This document shows, in pieces, positions 5,261 to 5,301 of a stretch of 5,301 nt of DNA. A program made the translations under genes and the position numbers. Each line of letters opens with the position of its first letter. Positions within the stretch are counted from its first letter, which is position 1. This DNA is from Casp-Chloro-G3 sp002816715 (GTDB taxonomy: Bacteria; Chloroflexota; Dehalococcoidia; Lucifugimonadales; UBA3495): assembly GCA_027623815.1 (NCBI GenBank), contig JAQBUV010000127.1, positions 1-5,301 of the forward strand. Reading direction: 5' to 3'. The notes under the pieces were generated by a model. The model searched no databases. It was not told where the DNA came from and saw only the letters and a list, made by a program, of their open reading frames with translations.

Positions 5261-5301
5261 TCCAGATTACGAGACATTTTCGTAGAGAGTGTTCAAAACC
5301 T

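Noticed and set aside
5258..5284. Short inverted repeats after the moxR stop (TAATC/GATTA and TACGA/TCGTA)
   Set aside because: The stems are 5 bp and A+T-rich and no T-run follows; they are not a convincing terminator.

Overview
The window carries five protein-coding genes on both strands, with no RNA genes, transposase, phage genes or CRISPR array visible. From left to right: a cysteine-free DUF3500-family protein with a striking His-Asp tail (minus strand); a divergent gene for a small single-pass membrane protein (plus); a tightly coupled pair of thioredoxin-fold lipoproteins (minus); and a complete MoxR-family AAA+ ATPase (plus) just before the right edge.

The organism is a bacterium with moderately high G+C, strong AGGAGG-type ribosome binding sites and envelope lipoproteins. 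The DipZ-like thioredoxin gene, the lipoprotein style and the GC-rich interspersed CCCTCTCCC/GGGAGAGGG repeats recall Chloroflexota (Dehalococcoidia-like) genomes. That placement is an inference from general resemblance and is not proven by any marker here.

Region 1-148 holds the edge of an interspersed inverted repeat and then nothing recognisable up to the DUF3500 stop codon. The DUF3500 gene and the small membrane-protein gene diverge from 1190-1459, which contains three 9-bp tandem repeats and a TATAAT box. The small gene converges on the lipoprotein pair, with only 8 bases between their stops. In that pair the upstream gene (TTG start at 3944, with an AAAGGAG site) resembles the extracytoplasmic part of mycobacterial DipZ: a TlpA-like thioredoxin domain plus a carbohydrate-binding-module-like C-terminal domain. 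The downstream gene joins a YtkA/FixH-like beta domain to a thioredoxin-like domain with an unusual C-x4-C motif. Each protein has exactly three cysteines, one to carry lipid and two for redox chemistry, so they probably work side by side on the outer face of the membrane in thiol-disulfide exchange.

The gap between this pair and moxR (3945-4303) holds a second copy of the interspersed repeat, a perfect 12-bp tandem duplication and a plausible promoter for moxR. MoxR ATPases usually act with DUF58/VWA proteins encoded just downstream; none is visible because the window ends 41 bases after the stop.

I see no clear evidence of a wholly new multi-gene system. The most unusual items are the His-Asp-tailed DUF3500 protein and the twin three-cysteine lipoprotein redox pair.
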